From Paraclostridium sordellii (lineage in GTDB: Bacteria > Bacillota > Clostridia > Peptostreptococcales > Peptostreptococcaceae): DNA of 64,000 nucleotides. The stretch lies in contig NZ_LN679998.1 in assembly GCF_000953675.1 (NCBI RefSeq), positions 1,387,911 through 1,451,910 on the forward strand, in the 5' to 3' direction. The notes under the pieces were generated by a model. The model had not been told where the DNA came from and did not search any database. It saw only the letters and a program-made list of their open reading frames with translations. The position numbers and the translations under genes are program-made. Every line of letters begins with the position of its first letter. Positions within the stretch are counted from its first letter, which is position 1. Below are positions 17,515-26,898 of the stretch, in pieces.

Positions 17515-18675
17515 ATGTTAGATTTTACTTTTCACAATCCAACTAAAATAGTTTTTGGAAAAGATAAAATAGAAGAATTGAATAATCTTATACCAGACAA
17601 TGCTAGAGTTTTAATATTATATGGTGGAGGAAGTATAAAAAAATTTGGAACTTTAGATAAAGTAAAAGAAGCTTTAAAGGGACGAGAAATCTTTGAGTTT
17701 GGAGGAATCGAACCTAATCCTAAATATGAAACATTAATGAAAGCCGCTGAATTAGTTAAAAAAGAAAATATAGATTTTTTATTAGCTGTTGGTGGAGGTT
17801 CTGTAATGGATGGAACTAAGTTTGTAAACTTAGCCGCTAACTATGAAGGAGAAGATAAAACTGATTTATTAAATTATGGATTTACTCCAGTTCCAGTTAA
17901 AAATGGTCTACCTATAGGAACTGTAGTTACATTACCTGCTACAGGATCAGAAATGAATGGGGGAGCAGTTATTACATATAATGGAGGTAAATTTTCAGTA
18001 AGAAGTCCATTATCATTCCCAACTTTCTCAATATTAGATCCTACATTAACATTTACGCTACCTAAAACACAAGTTGCAAATGGTGTAGTAGATACATTTA
18101 TACATGTACTTGAGCAATATGCAACTTATCCAGTTGATGCAAGATTCCAAGATAGAACAGCAGAAGGTATATTAAAAACTTTAATAGAAATAGGAAGAGC
18201 AACAATTGATAACCCTACAGATTATGATTTAAGAGCTAATCTTGTTTGGTGTGCAACTATGGGACTTAATGGACTTATAGCAGCAGGAGTTCCACAAGAC
18301 TGGACAACTCATAAAATAGGACATGAGTTAACTGCTATATATGGAATAGACCATGCTAAAACATTAGCAACTGTACTTCCAGCACTTTGGGAAGTTAGAA
18401 GAAAAGAAAAAGGTGCTAAGTTAGTTCAATATGCTGAGCGTGTATGGGATATAAAAGAAGGTAGCGATGACGAGAAAATAGATTTAGCTATAAATAAAAC
18501 TCGTGATTTCTTTGAAAGCCTAGATATGCCAACTCATTTAAGTGCTTATGGACTTAAAGAGTCTGATGTGGACACTGTTGTAGATTCACTTGAGCGTCAT
18601 GGAATGACTAATTTATCTGAAACTGGAGATTTAGGATTAGATATAAGTCGTAAAGTAATAGAAAAAGCACTTTAA
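17515..18675 (+). CDS. Iron-containing alcohol dehydrogenase (YqhD/butanol dehydrogenase type)
   Basis: A 386-residue group III alcohol dehydrogenase that reduces aldehydes to alcohols with NAD(P)H. The nucleotide site GGGSVMDGTKF (about 93-103) matches the YqhD/BdhA branch. Metal ligands are visible as Asp and His in NGVVDTFIHVLEQY and as two His in THKIGHELTAIYGIDH. The length is normal. It stands alone with its own promoter and terminator; likely roles are fermentation end-product formation or aldehyde detoxification. Confidence 0.93.
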   Translation: MLDFTFHNPTKIVFGKDKIEELNNLIPDNARVLILYGGGSIKKFGTLDKVKEALKGREIFEFGGIEPNPKYETLMKAAELVKKENIDFLLAVGGGSVMDGTKFVNLAANYEGEDKTDLLNYGFTPVPVKNGLPIGTVVTLPATGSEMNGGAVITYNGGKFSVRSPLSFPTFSILDPTLTFTLPKTQVANGVVDTFIHVLEQYATYPVDARFQDRTAEGILKTLIEIGRATIDNPTDYDLRANLVWCATMGLNGLIAAGVPQDWTTHKIGHELTAIYGIDHAKTLATVLPALWEVRRKEKGAKLVQYAERVWDIKEGSDDEKIDLAINKTRDFFESLDMPTHLSAYGLKESDVDTVVDSLERHGMTNLSETGDLGLDISRKVIEKAL

Positions 18676-18693
18676 TTTAAATATTTATTAATA

Positions 18694-18736
18694 AAAAAGC
18701 TGTGGTATTATATTTTTTAAGACTACAGCTTTTTAT
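18694..18736 (+). terminator. Terminator of the alcohol dehydrogenase gene
   Basis: AAAAAGCTGT (18695-18704 region) pairs with ACAGCTTTTT (18725-18734), extended by wobble pairs, followed by ATTTCT. Confidence 0.75.
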
Positions 18737-18809
18737 TTCTTAAAACAAGGAAATTAAAAGATATAAGTCGAAATTAATAAGTGACTACAAATTTAAGGGG
18801 GGATAAATT

Positions 18810-19436
18810 TTGAAGAAGTTTTTTATTATATTTATAATGATAGGTACACTAGGGTTAGTAGGATGTGAATAGAAAGAAGAAGTAACTATAAATAAAGATA
18901 TTACAAATCATAAAGATCAAATAAAAGAAAGACTAATGAGAAGTTCAATGGGGATTTATAATATAAATCACTTAGAAAAAGGAAAATATAAGGTTAGTAT
19001 TTCAATGGAAGAATACAAGGAAGGAAAGTTAAAAGACAAAAGAGATATACTAGTTGCAAGTGATATTGAAGTGAAATCTAGTGAAGGAATATTGAATGTA
19101 GGTATTAATAAAAATAATAAGGATGTATTAGTATTTGATATTAGCCAAAATGACAAAGATGGATTTATGGCTTCAACTTCAGAAGAAATAGATTTGTCTA
19201 AGTATGATAAAAAAGATAGTGGAACTTCATGGCATATGATTGAAAATGATTCAGAAAGTGAACATAAGTTAGAACTTGGAAAAAAATTTGCAATAGCAGC
19301 TTTTAGTATAGGAAAAGATGGAAATACTTACAGTGTAAACTTAGGTAATGACTTTGTAAAACCAAGTGAAAAAAACGATGATGTTTTAAATAATTTTATA
19401 GATATTATTATATATTTAAAAATAAGTAAATTATAA
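18810..19436 (+). pseudogene. Lipoprotein gene with an amber stop right after the lipobox
   Basis: TTG 18810 follows AAGGGGGGAT and opens a lipoprotein signal peptide ending LVGCE. The next codon is TAG (18870-18872), after which the same frame runs uninterrupted for about 187 codons to 19436. The mature part begins KEEVTINKD and is Lys/Asp-rich with beta-strand-like repeats; I do not recognise it. A nonsense mutation in an otherwise intact lipoprotein is the simplest reading. An internal restart at ATG 18936 would give a cytoplasmic fragment of 166 residues and has no good ribosome binding site. Confidence 0.65.
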
Positions 19437-19439
19437 AAC

Positions 19440-19485
19440 AAAAAAGCACCTAAATGTCAAAGACATATCATATAGGTGCTTTTTT
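19440..19485. terminator. Bidirectional terminator between convergent genes
   Basis: AAAAAAGCACCTAAATG pairs with CATATAGGTGCTTTTTT with one mismatch. It serves both the broken lipoprotein gene (+) and the MerR/ABC operon (-). Confidence 0.8.
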
Positions 19486-19486
19486 A

Positions 19487-20203
19487 TTAATCTGATTTTA
19501 AATTTTTAAGTTTTTGCAAGATAATTAAAATACAAACGAACGATATTATTATTAATGGTAGTAGAGTATATATATCAAACTTAGAGCTATACATATTCTC
19601 ATAACCCCATGTGGCAGGGAATAACCTACCAATACTTTTTAAAAATTTTGGTAGCATATCTGATGGAAACATAATTCCTGAAAGCATAATTGATGGTAAA
19701 AATATAAATTGAGATATCATCGTCAACTTTGAAGTATTTTTTACAAATAAACCAAGTACAGTTCCAACTGATAAGCATGTAGATATAAATATGAAAAGAT
19801 TAATAAAATATACAAAAATATTACTTGGGATAACTGCATCAAAGGCAATTGGAGCAAGAAAGAATATAATAAGTGCAATTATGAAAAGATGAATAAAACT
19901 AGAAATAAAATTATTAACTATTATTGTCCAAAGAGGAATTTTACCAACAATATATGCTTTTTTTATAGGACTACTAAAAAATTCTACTAAAGGAGTTGGA
20001 GAACCTATAATAGACCCCATTGTAACACCAAAAACTGTCATAGATGAAATAAGTGTTTTGTAGGCCATAGGGTCAACAGATGTGAAAATACCACTCATAA
20101 ATAAAAAGAATACAATTGGGACTATATAGTAGGTTAAAAGTATTCCTTTATTTCTTAAATCTAGTTTCCACTGAACAATTATACCATATAAAAATGCACT
20201 CAT
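19487..20203 (-). CDS. ABC-2 type permease
   Basis: A 238-residue membrane protein with six predicted helices and the FVGxx-like ABC-2 layout (cytoplasmic N terminus, a coupling helix near PLVEFFSSPIKKAY). It is the last gene of a MerR-ATPase-permease operon and overlaps the ATPase stop by one base. It probably exports a drug or peptide as a homodimer with two ATPase subunits. Confidence 0.85.
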   Translation of the reverse strand: MSAFLYGIIVQWKLDLRNKGILLTYYIVPIVFFLFMSGIFTSVDPMAYKTLISSMTVFGVTMGSIIGSPTPLVEFFSSPIKKAYIVGKIPLWTIIVNNFISSFIHLFIIALIIFFLAPIAFDAVIPSNIFVYFINLFIFISTCLSVGTVLGLFVKNTSKLTMISQFIFLPSIMLSGIMFPSDMLPKFLKSIGRLFPATWGYENMYSSKFDIYTLLPLIIISFVCILIILQKLKNLKSD

Positions 20204-21078
20204 TATTTATTCCCCCTTGCAATATCAATAAAGCATTCTTCTAAACTTGAATGTTCTATTTTTATATCATATACATCAATGTTTTGAGTTTTAATTATAG
20301 TAAGTAATTTTAAAAGTCCGTCACCAACTTCATTACTTTCAAATATATAATAATCTTGTATTTTTCCTTTATAACAACAAGTTAAACATTCATCTAATAT
20401 AATTTGAGAAGATAGATTTAACTTTATTGTATATATATTTTTTACATTTGATTTAAGCTCATCTACTGTGCCAAGAAAAGCAATTTCACCATCTTTTAAA
20501 ATAGCCAACTTATCGCACAAAGCTTCAACCTCTGCCATGTCGTGACTTGCTATAATTATTGTCTTACCATGATTTTTTAATCTTTTTATTTCTTCATGTA
20601 AGGCTACTCTACCTTCTACGTCTAATCCTGCTGTTGGCTCATCAAGAAAGATAACATCAGGGTCTCCAGTCATTGCTAGAGCTAAATGTAATCGGCGTTT
20701 TTGACCTGTGGACATTTCTTTATATTGTTTTTTAAGGATACCAGTTAAACCAAGTCTATCTATCAAACCGATATCAACAATAGTACTATTCCACATTGCA
20801 AATAACTTTAATGCTTCAATAGCTTTTATACCTTCAGGAAGAGATGAGGATTGTAGTTGGACACCTATTTTACCATTAATATATATTTGATCACTACTGT
20901 GTTTTAGAATTCCTTCCATACACTCTAGTGTTGTGGTCTTTCCTGCACCGTTTGTTCCAAGCAGTGCAAATATAGTACCATCATCTACATCAAAAGATAT
21001 ACCTTTTAATACTGTATTATTGTTGTATTTTTTTTGAAGGTTAGATACTTTAACTTTAGAATTCATATTTTTAAACAC
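20203..21078 (-). CDS. ABC exporter ATP-binding protein
   Basis: A 291-residue ABC ATPase. Walker A GTNGAGKTT (about 42-50), signature MSTGQKRRL, Walker B VIFLDEPTAGLD and the switch His in ASHDMAEVE are all present. A C-terminal extension of about 80 residues follows, as in drug-type ABC-2 exporters (DrrA/NatA group). The start may be GTG 21078, overlapping the regulator by 8 bp, or ATG 21066. It pairs with the downstream permease. Confidence 0.88.
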   Translation of the reverse strand: MFKNMNSKVKVSNLQKKYNNNTVLKGISFDVDDGTIFALLGTNGAGKTTTLECMEGILKHSSDQIYINGKIGVQLQSSSLPEGIKAIEALKLFAMWNSTIVDIGLIDRLGLTGILKKQYKEMSTGQKRRLHLALAMTGDPDVIFLDEPTAGLDVEGRVALHEEIKRLKNHGKTIIIASHDMAEVEALCDKLAILKDGEIAFLGTVDELKSNVKNIYTIKLNLSSQIILDECLTCCYKGKIQDYYIFESNEVGDGLLKLLTIIKTQNIDVYDIKIEHSSLEECFIDIARGNK

Positions 21079-21865
21079 TCTCCATTTCAGAAATTATTAT
21101 ATTTTCCTTTTCAAAATAGGCAATAAGTGCCTTATCAATAAAGTCATCAATAAATCTTTGCTTTGATGATATTTTAGTATCCCATCCATCTTTATTCTCA
21201 TTGAACTTTATAAGTTCAGGTAAAATACTCATGTCACCTTCAGTAAATTCATTTATCATACCCCACCATTCTTTAGCCACAGATATACTTTTATCACTAT
21301 TTGGTAATTCACCTTGCTTTTTTAATAAAACTGCCTTATCAAGTATATTTGAATACTTGTTAAATAGGTTTAAACCATCATCTTCTCTATCTTTAAATCG
21401 TTTACGCATATGTGATGACAACTTATCATCAAAAAGCTTTACAACCCAATAGTTTTCATTTTGTTGTTTAATTAAAGAGACTATATCTGCATATTTGGAA
21501 AAGTCCACAGTTTTTATTTTAATAACTTCATCATGAAGTGCCTCGGTAGTTTCAAGTGCAGATTTTAATTTATCTATTTGAGATTTTATTATTTCACCTT
21601 GTTGTTCAAGTATTTTTACAACTTCTATAGGATCATCAAGTGAAAATAAATTATCTTTAATTTTATCTAATGAAAATCCTAAGTATTTTAATGATAATAT
21701 TTGATGAAGCTTTACTATATCTTTATCAGTATAAAGTCTTCTTCCACCTTCACTTTTTTGTGATGGTTTAAGTAATCCCTCTTTATCATAATATTGAAGT
21801 GTACGAACGGTTACATCCATTTCTTTTGCAAGTTGACCAACTGTTAAAAGCTTATTATTTTTCAT
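21071..21865 (-). CDS. MerR-family regulator with TipAS-like C-terminal domain
   Basis: A 264-residue regulator. The MerR winged helix (about 5-75) includes VTVRTLQYYDKEGLLKPS and GGRRLY, followed by a coiled coil (to about 130). The C-terminal all-helical domain (about 140-255, with WWGMINEFTEGD) resembles the TipAS antibiotic-binding domain. The ATG follows GGAGGTGG. It is the first gene of its own operon with an ABC exporter, behind a 19-bp-spacer promoter, so it is probably autoregulated and induced by the exporter's substrate. Confidence 0.87.
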   Translation of the reverse strand: MKNNKLLTVGQLAKEMDVTVRTLQYYDKEGLLKPSQKSEGGRRLYTDKDIVKLHQILSLKYLGFSLDKIKDNLFSLDDPIEVVKILEQQGEIIKSQIDKLKSALETTEALHDEVIKIKTVDFSKYADIVSLIKQQNENYWVVKLFDDKLSSHMRKRFKDREDDGLNLFNKYSNILDKAVLLKKQGELPNSDKSISVAKEWWGMINEFTEGDMSILPELIKFNENKDGWDTKISSKQRFIDDFIDKALIAYFEKENIIISEMESV

Positions 21866-21885
21866 AAACCCACCTCCATAATATT

Positions 21886-21916
21886 ATGTTAGCATATGAC
21901 CTTACGTCACAATCAA
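21886..21916 (-). promoter_or_regulatory. MerR-type promoter with 19-bp spacer and TGAC dyad
   Basis: On the minus strand TTGATT (21916-21911) and TAACAT (21891-21886) are 19 bp apart. The spacer contains the dyad TGAC-GTAAG-GTCA, a good operator for the MerR/TipA-like regulator that starts 20 bp downstream. Confidence 0.78.
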
Positions 21917-22041
21917 GGATTTTATAAAATAAAATTAATAGAGGGAGTAGTAAAATTATATAGAATAGTATATTAAAAGACGAAATATTTAAAGATATGA
22001 TTTTATAGGCAATAATCTATAATTAATATAATTGTTTTATT

Positions 22042-22160
22042 TATAATAGGGTATGTGCCTATAAATTACTTTATAAAGAAAAAATTAGCTATATAATCTA
22101 CAAGTTAAACATATTTAAAGTAGTAGGTAATATCATTTAGTGATGTTATCTACTATTTTT
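22042..22160 (+). ncRNA. Candidate small RNA ending in an orphan terminator
   Basis: A strong terminator (arms 22121-22135 and 22141-22155, then TTTTT) lies where no plus-strand gene ends. A perfect TATAAT at 22042-22047 could start a transcript of about 105 nt near 22054. No open reading frame with a ribosome binding site fits. The -35 is weak, and the terminator might instead be a relic. The rest of 21917-22041 shows nothing else. Confidence 0.3.
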
Positions 22161-22196
22161 ATATAATTTACTAGAAAATAGTATAAGGAGAGTTAG

Positions 22197-22733
22197 ATGA
22201 AATCTATTATAAAAAAATCAAAGAATATAATTTTAAGAAAAACTAATTTAGAAGATTTAGAATTTGTTATAAGAGCAGAACGTGACAAAGAAAATTCTAT
22301 GTATGTGGGACAATGGACAAAACAACAGCATATAAATGCATTAGAAGATGAAGATATATTACATATAATAATTGAAGATTGTGATAACAAAAAAATAGGA
22401 TATATTATTATTTCTGGACTTAAAGGTTTAAATAGAAGTATTGAGTTTAAGCGATTTGTTATATGCGAAAAGGATAGAGGTTTTGGAAAAGAGTCTTTAA
22501 GTTTAGTTAAAGAACTAGCTTTTAATGAATTAAATGCTCATCGACTATGGCTTGATGTACGTTTAAAAAATGAAAGAGCAAAAAGAGTTTATGAATCTCA
22601 AGGTTTTAAGGTAGAGGGGATTTTAAGGGAATGTATTTTTTATAATGGAGAATATGAATCATTAATTGTTATGTCAATATTGTCTAGTGAATATATATTT
22701 AATAAAAAAGTTAATATTAAGGAGATAAAATGA
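22197..22733 (+). CDS. GNAT-family N-acetyltransferase (RimJ/RimL type)
   Basis: A 178-residue acetyl-CoA-dependent acetyltransferase. The core motif A region reads KRFVICEKDRGFGKESLSLVKELAF (its R-x-x-G-F-G-K part binds CoA), followed by HRLWLDVRLKNERAKRVYESQGF, typical of the ribosomal-protein/antibiotic acetyltransferase branch. The acceptor is unknown. The ATG follows AAGGAGAG. It opens a co-directional run to 27322, and its stop overlaps the start of a broken second GNAT gene. Confidence 0.85.
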   Translation: MKSIIKKSKNIILRKTNLEDLEFVIRAERDKENSMYVGQWTKQQHINALEDEDILHIIIEDCDNKKIGYIIISGLKGLNRSIEFKRFVICEKDRGFGKESLSLVKELAFNELNAHRLWLDVRLKNERAKRVYESQGFKVEGILRECIFYNGEYESLIVMSILSSEYIFNKKVNIKEIK

Positions 22734-22925
22734 TAAAAATTTTAGAAAGCAAAAGACTTGTATTACGAAATTTTTGTGAAGAAGATTTATATTATTTACA
22801 TGAATATAGAAATAATGAACTTTATAAGAAATATCAAAGAAAAGTATATTAGAAAAATTAAATTTTAAGAATGAAGGATACTCAGAAAAGATGAAAAGTG
22901 TTATTTATTTGTTACAAATATAGAT
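22730..22925 (+). pseudogene. Truncated GNAT acetyltransferase remnant
   Basis: The ATG at 22730 overlaps the previous stop (ATGA) and opens ILESKRLVLRNFCEEDL, a typical GNAT N terminus, but the frame stops at 22850-22852 after 40 codons. A different frame then shows LEKLNFKNEGYSEKM, a typical GNAT C terminus. The central CoA-binding part is missing, so this is a gene with an internal deletion and a frameshift. Confidence 0.65.
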
Positions 22926-22964
22926 TATAAAATAAAAATTTTATTTAGAGGGGATAAAAGAGAG

Positions 22965-23594
22965 TTGAATATAGTTGGAATTTTAGGAACTATTCATAAT
23001 GAACAAATGAGAGAAAAATATAATTATTCATTAAAATATATAGAAGATTTAATAGTAGAATTTAATCCAGATATAATTTGTGGGGAAATAAGACCTGAGG
23101 ATTTTGAAAAATATATTATAGATAAAAATTATGATGGATATCTGGGACCTAATGAATACAGAAAAAGTATACTACCTTTATGTGAAAAACATAATATAAA
23201 ATTTGAACCTATAGATTGGTTTGAAGATGAACTTATAGGCTTAAATCATTTTGATTGTTTTTGTAAAAGTGAGCAAATAAAATTGGAAAATAAATTAGAT
23301 GAATTTTATGAAAGAATATTTGAAAATGTTAATGTTAGAAACATACCATTTAATAATTTGAAAATTGATGAAATTGTAGAGAAAAAACAATTATGGCTTG
23401 AAGAAATTAATAAAGATATACAAAATCTAGTATGGATAGTAAGAAATCAAATTATGAGCTTGAGAATAAAAAAAGTTATAGAAAAAAATAAAGATAGCAA
23501 AATACTTTGTACTTTTGGTATGGAACATAACTACTTTATATATAAGGAACTTCAAAAAATGAATGATGTAATTTTACTGTATCCAATAAGGTAA
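22965..23594 (+). CDS. Unknown protein, possibly Tiki/TraB/ChaN-like
   Basis: A 209-residue soluble protein starting at TTG 22965 behind GAGGGG. Conserved-looking motifs are GTIHN near the N terminus (about 8-12), CGEIRPEDF (about 39-47) and FGMEHNYF near the C terminus. A GxxH motif, a buried Glu and a late His in this order recall the Tiki/TraB/ChaN/EreA superfamily of metal-dependent hydrolases, but this is by eye and weak. It lies directly upstream of an MFS pump and two proteases in the same run. Confidence 0.55.
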   Translation: MNIVGILGTIHNEQMREKYNYSLKYIEDLIVEFNPDIICGEIRPEDFEKYIIDKNYDGYLGPNEYRKSILPLCEKHNIKFEPIDWFEDELIGLNHFDCFCKSEQIKLENKLDEFYERIFENVNVRNIPFNNLKIDEIVEKKQLWLEEINKDIQNLVWIVRNQIMSLRIKKVIEKNKDSKILCTFGMEHNYFIYKELQKMNDVILLYPIR

Positions 23595-23611
23595 ATTTTA
23601 GGGGGGATAGA

Positions 23612-24874
23612 TTGGAAACATTGAAAAATTTGGAAACTAAGTTATGGAATAAAAATTTCTTTTTACTTTGGCAAGGGCAGATGGTATCAGTTTTAGGAGA
23701 TGTCTTTTATCTCATGGCGTTAAACTTTTGGATGTTAGAAATAACTGGGTCTACAGCACTTATGGGAATGTTAAGTGCTGTCACTATGCTACCAAAAATA
23801 ATTTTAGGTCCTTTTGCAGGTGTATTTGTAGATAGGTGGGATAGGAAAAAATTAATAGTTTTAACAGATTTAATAAGAGGTGTTATAGTAACTTTTGTAG
23901 GAATTGCAGGGGTAATGGGATTTATTCAAGTTTGGATGGTTTTTATTGTCGGGATTATAAGTGGAATCTGTGCTGCATTTTTCAACCCTGCAATAAACTC
24001 TAGTAGACCAGATATCGTTCCAGAAGATAAGTTATTAAAAGCAAATTCTGTAACAAGTTTAGCTCAATCAGGTATGGATATGATAGGAAATGCAGTAGGT
24101 GGAGTACTGTATGTTTTAATAGGGGCACCTTATATGTTTTTATTGAATGGAATTTCTTACTTATTTTCAGCTTTTACAGAAATATTTATAACTATACCAA
24201 AGGTAAAAAGAGAAGAAAAAGAAATAACTTTTATAGAAGATTTTAAGCTTGGAATTAAATTTTTAAATGACTTTAAAGTATATAAAAAGATGTTTATATG
24301 CTCTTCTATAATAAATTTTTTTGGAAATGCCGGAATGATACTTTTAATACCATATTTTAAGGAAACTGAGTTTTTAGGAGCTCAAAAATATGGATTTGCA
24401 ATGATGGTTTTAGCTATGGGAATGGTTTTTGGAAGTATATTGTTATCAATCAAAGGCATAAAAAGAGAGAATAAATTTAAAGTGTTTAATATTTCTTTAG
24501 TATCTTGTACAACATTATTATTAGGAGCCATTATTACAAATAACTATATAGTACTACTTCTTTGCTGGTTATTTGGATTCTTTTTTAACGTAATTTTTAA
24601 TACTATTTTTTCAACTGCAGCTATGTCAACTATACCATCAGATATAAGGGGAAAAGTCATGGCAATAACATCGGCTATAAGTATGGGATTAGTACCTATT
24701 GGTCAGTTACTAGCAGGAGTTTTAGGAGATCTAATGCCTATTAGACTTGTACTTTTTATTATGTTTTTATGTTGTTTTATTATTGGATTTTTATATATTA
24801 GAATAAAAAATTTAAAAAGATTTATAGAATATGATAGTGAATACGATAATTTAGAAGAATTAATGAAATTATAG
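23612..24874 (+). CDS. MFS efflux transporter (macrolide-efflux type)
   Basis: A 420-residue protein with twelve predicted helices. Motif A reads FVDRWDRKKLIVLTD (about 73-87), and the SRPDIVPEDKLLKANS segment after it is typical of the DHA3/MefA-like group. The start is TTG 23612 behind TAGGGGGG. It lies 17 bp after the previous gene and 27 bp before an S41 protease gene, so it is probably co-transcribed. Substrate unknown. Confidence 0.87.
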   Translation: METLKNLETKLWNKNFFLLWQGQMVSVLGDVFYLMALNFWMLEITGSTALMGMLSAVTMLPKIILGPFAGVFVDRWDRKKLIVLTDLIRGVIVTFVGIAGVMGFIQVWMVFIVGIISGICAAFFNPAINSSRPDIVPEDKLLKANSVTSLAQSGMDMIGNAVGGVLYVLIGAPYMFLLNGISYLFSAFTEIFITIPKVKREEKEITFIEDFKLGIKFLNDFKVYKKMFICSSIINFFGNAGMILLIPYFKETEFLGAQKYGFAMMVLAMGMVFGSILLSIKGIKRENKFKVFNISLVSCTTLLLGAIITNNYIVLLLCWLFGFFFNVIFNTIFSTAAMSTIPSDIRGKVMAITSAISMGLVPIGQLLAGVLGDLMPIRLVLFIMFLCCFIIGFLYIRIKNLKRFIEYDSEYDNLEELMKL

Positions 24875-24901
24875 AAAAGTTAAGCTTAACCTGGGGGATT
24901 T

Positions 24902-26173
24902 ATGAAAAAAATAAGATTTATTATTATGACCATTATATTTATTATATTTTTAATCTTTACAGTTATCAGAGTTGAAGGTAATAAAAATATTGAAAATAAA
25001 AAATGGATAGAAGATATAACTTATTTAGATGAAAGCTTAAAAAAAGAACATCCCGATTTATTTAGAAATATTTCACAGTCAGAATGGGATATGAATATAA
25101 AAAATTTAAAATTAAATGTAAGAAAACTATCGGACCTTGAAATTTCTCTTAGAATAGCTCAAATGATATCTTCTATTAAAGATGGACACACATATATGGA
25201 TTTAATAAATACAATTAATACTTTTAGTGAAGATAGTACAAAAGTTGAAGAAGTAGAAACTTTCCCAATAAATGTAGAATACTTTGAAGATGGATTAAGG
25301 GTAGCAGGATGTGATAAAAGGTATGATCAAGTTCTAGGATACAAACTAATATCTATAAATAATATATCTATTGATGAAGTTATAAAAAAATTATCAAGTT
25401 TAATAAACTATGATAATGAGCAATCTGCAAAAGAAAAATCAAAAAAATTTATAGGAGTATACGAGGCCTTAAAGTTTTTAGATATAGTTAAGACTAAGGA
25501 GGCTAAGTTTTTATATGAAAATGATAATAATGAAAATGTTATGCTTAATATTGAAACTATAAAAAATAAAGATATTGAGTTTGAACATCTAGAAAAGCCT
25601 AAGTTTAAAAAGTATATGAACGAAGAAATTCCCTATTGGTTTGAATATATAGAAGAGGATAATATTTTTTACTTTAGATTTAAACAATGTTTATCTACTG
25701 AAGATGTAAATTATTATAGTTTTGAGCAAAAGTTTATAAAGGCTATTAATGATACCAAATTTGAAAAATTAGTTATAGATTTAAGAGACAATAGAGGAGG
25801 AAGATTGGCTATTGTAGATTCTATTATTAATGAATTGAAATATAAAACAGAATTAGAAGGCAAAGATATATTTGCTATAACAAATAAAGGTACTGCTTCA
25901 GCTGCAGCTGATATAGCTTGGAAGTTACAGTATGAGTTAGGAGCTACAATAGTTGGAGAAGAAACAGGAGGTAATGTAAACTTCTTTGGTACAGAAAATG
26001 AATTTATTACATTACCTAATTCTAAGCTAAAAATATTCTATCCTTATAATGAGGTAAATAATAAAAAAGGTTATTTAGGAGGGGTTAAGCCTGATATAAA
26101 GGTAGAACAAAGTTATGAAAATTATTTAAAAGATATAGATGATTATTATGAATTTATAAAAAATATAAAGTAA
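24902..26173 (+). CDS. Membrane-anchored S41-family peptidase
   Basis: A 423-residue protein with one N-terminal anchor helix (about 5-23), so the catalytic part faces outside. The C-terminal half is a TSPc/S41 domain: VIDLRDNRGG, then NKGTASAAADIAW where the Ser-Ala pair occupies the nucleophile position, then GEETGG. An N-terminal helical region contains SIKDGHTYMDL, common in S41 proteins. No clear PDZ domain. It probably cleaves unfolded or specific peptides outside the membrane. The ATG follows CTGGGGGA. Confidence 0.82.
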   Translation: MKKIRFIIMTIIFIIFLIFTVIRVEGNKNIENKKWIEDITYLDESLKKEHPDLFRNISQSEWDMNIKNLKLNVRKLSDLEISLRIAQMISSIKDGHTYMDLINTINTFSEDSTKVEEVETFPINVEYFEDGLRVAGCDKRYDQVLGYKLISINNISIDEVIKKLSSLINYDNEQSAKEKSKKFIGVYEALKFLDIVKTKEAKFLYENDNNENVMLNIETIKNKDIEFEHLEKPKFKKYMNEEIPYWFEYIEEDNIFYFRFKQCLSTEDVNYYSFEQKFIKAINDTKFEKLVIDLRDNRGGRLAIVDSIINELKYKTELEGKDIFAITNKGTASAAADIAWKLQYELGATIVGEETGGNVNFFGTENEFITLPNSKLKIFYPYNEVNNKKGYLGGVKPDIKVEQSYENYLKDIDDYYEFIKNIK

Positions 26174-26188
26174 AACCTAGGGGGAATT

Positions 26189-26896
26189 ATGGAAACAAGG
26201 GAAGGTGTAAATTATGTTTTTAGATATAATAAAGATTCTATTGCAGAAAAATATATAGACAAAATTATAGAAACACAAGAGTTTTGTTATGAATTTATAT
26301 GCAAATACTTAGATGTTAAAATGAATGATAGAATTCATTATTACTTATGTGAATCACCTGAACATGTTGGTCAAATTTATGGAGATAATGAACCTTGTAA
26401 TGCTTTTGCAAGCAAACCTAATAAGATATATGCAGTTTATAATGAAGATATTAAGTGTATTGGGTTTCATGAGGATGCACATATAATTTCATACAATACA
26501 CTAGGTATTCCAAATAGAGCTTTTTTAAGAGAAGGATTATCAATGTTTTTTGATAAGGGATATTTAGGAATAGATAATTATAGCTGGGTAAGATATTTTA
26601 TATTAAATAATAAGTATGTAAGTATAAATGAACTTATAGTTAATGATAAGTTTCATAAAGCTAGTCACTTTATAACTTACACTATAGCTGGAGCATTTGT
26701 TGACTATCTAATTTGTACATTTGGAGTAGATAAGTTCAAAGAATTTTATAGCCATGTAGATGATAACTTTGAAGAGTGTTTTAAGGAAACTTTTAAAGTG
26801 TCACTAAAAGATTTTGAAGAAAAATTTAAAAGATATGTAAATATTTTAAGTAGAAATAAAGATATTGAGAAATTAATAGAAAAGAAATTAAGTTAA
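26189..26896 (+). CDS. HExxH metallopeptidase (MA clan, gluzincin-like)
   Basis: A 235-residue protein without a signal peptide. GFHEDAH (His 94, Glu 95, His 98) is followed by FLREGLS, whose Glu 115 sits at the right distance for the third zinc ligand. This is the pattern of small Peptidase_MA_2-like proteins. It starts 16 bp after the S41 protease gene behind CTAGGGGGA, so the two are likely translated from one mRNA. Substrate unknown; cytoplasmic unless exported by a non-classical route. Confidence 0.75.
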   Translation: METREGVNYVFRYNKDSIAEKYIDKIIETQEFCYEFICKYLDVKMNDRIHYYLCESPEHVGQIYGDNEPCNAFASKPNKIYAVYNEDIKCIGFHEDAHIISYNTLGIPNRAFLREGLSMFFDKGYLGIDNYSWVRYFILNNKYVSINELIVNDKFHKASHFITYTIAGAFVDYLICTFGVDKFKEFYSHVDDNFEECFKETFKVSLKDFEEKFKRYVNILSRNKDIEKLIEKKLS

Positions 26897-26898
26897 AG

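Noticed and set aside
18870-18872. TAG codons at 18870 and 42850 as pyrrolysine or recoded amber codons
   Set aside because: The 42850 codon sits in a gene with further frameshifts, so it is decay. One remaining case gives no support for recoding, and no pyl genes are visible.
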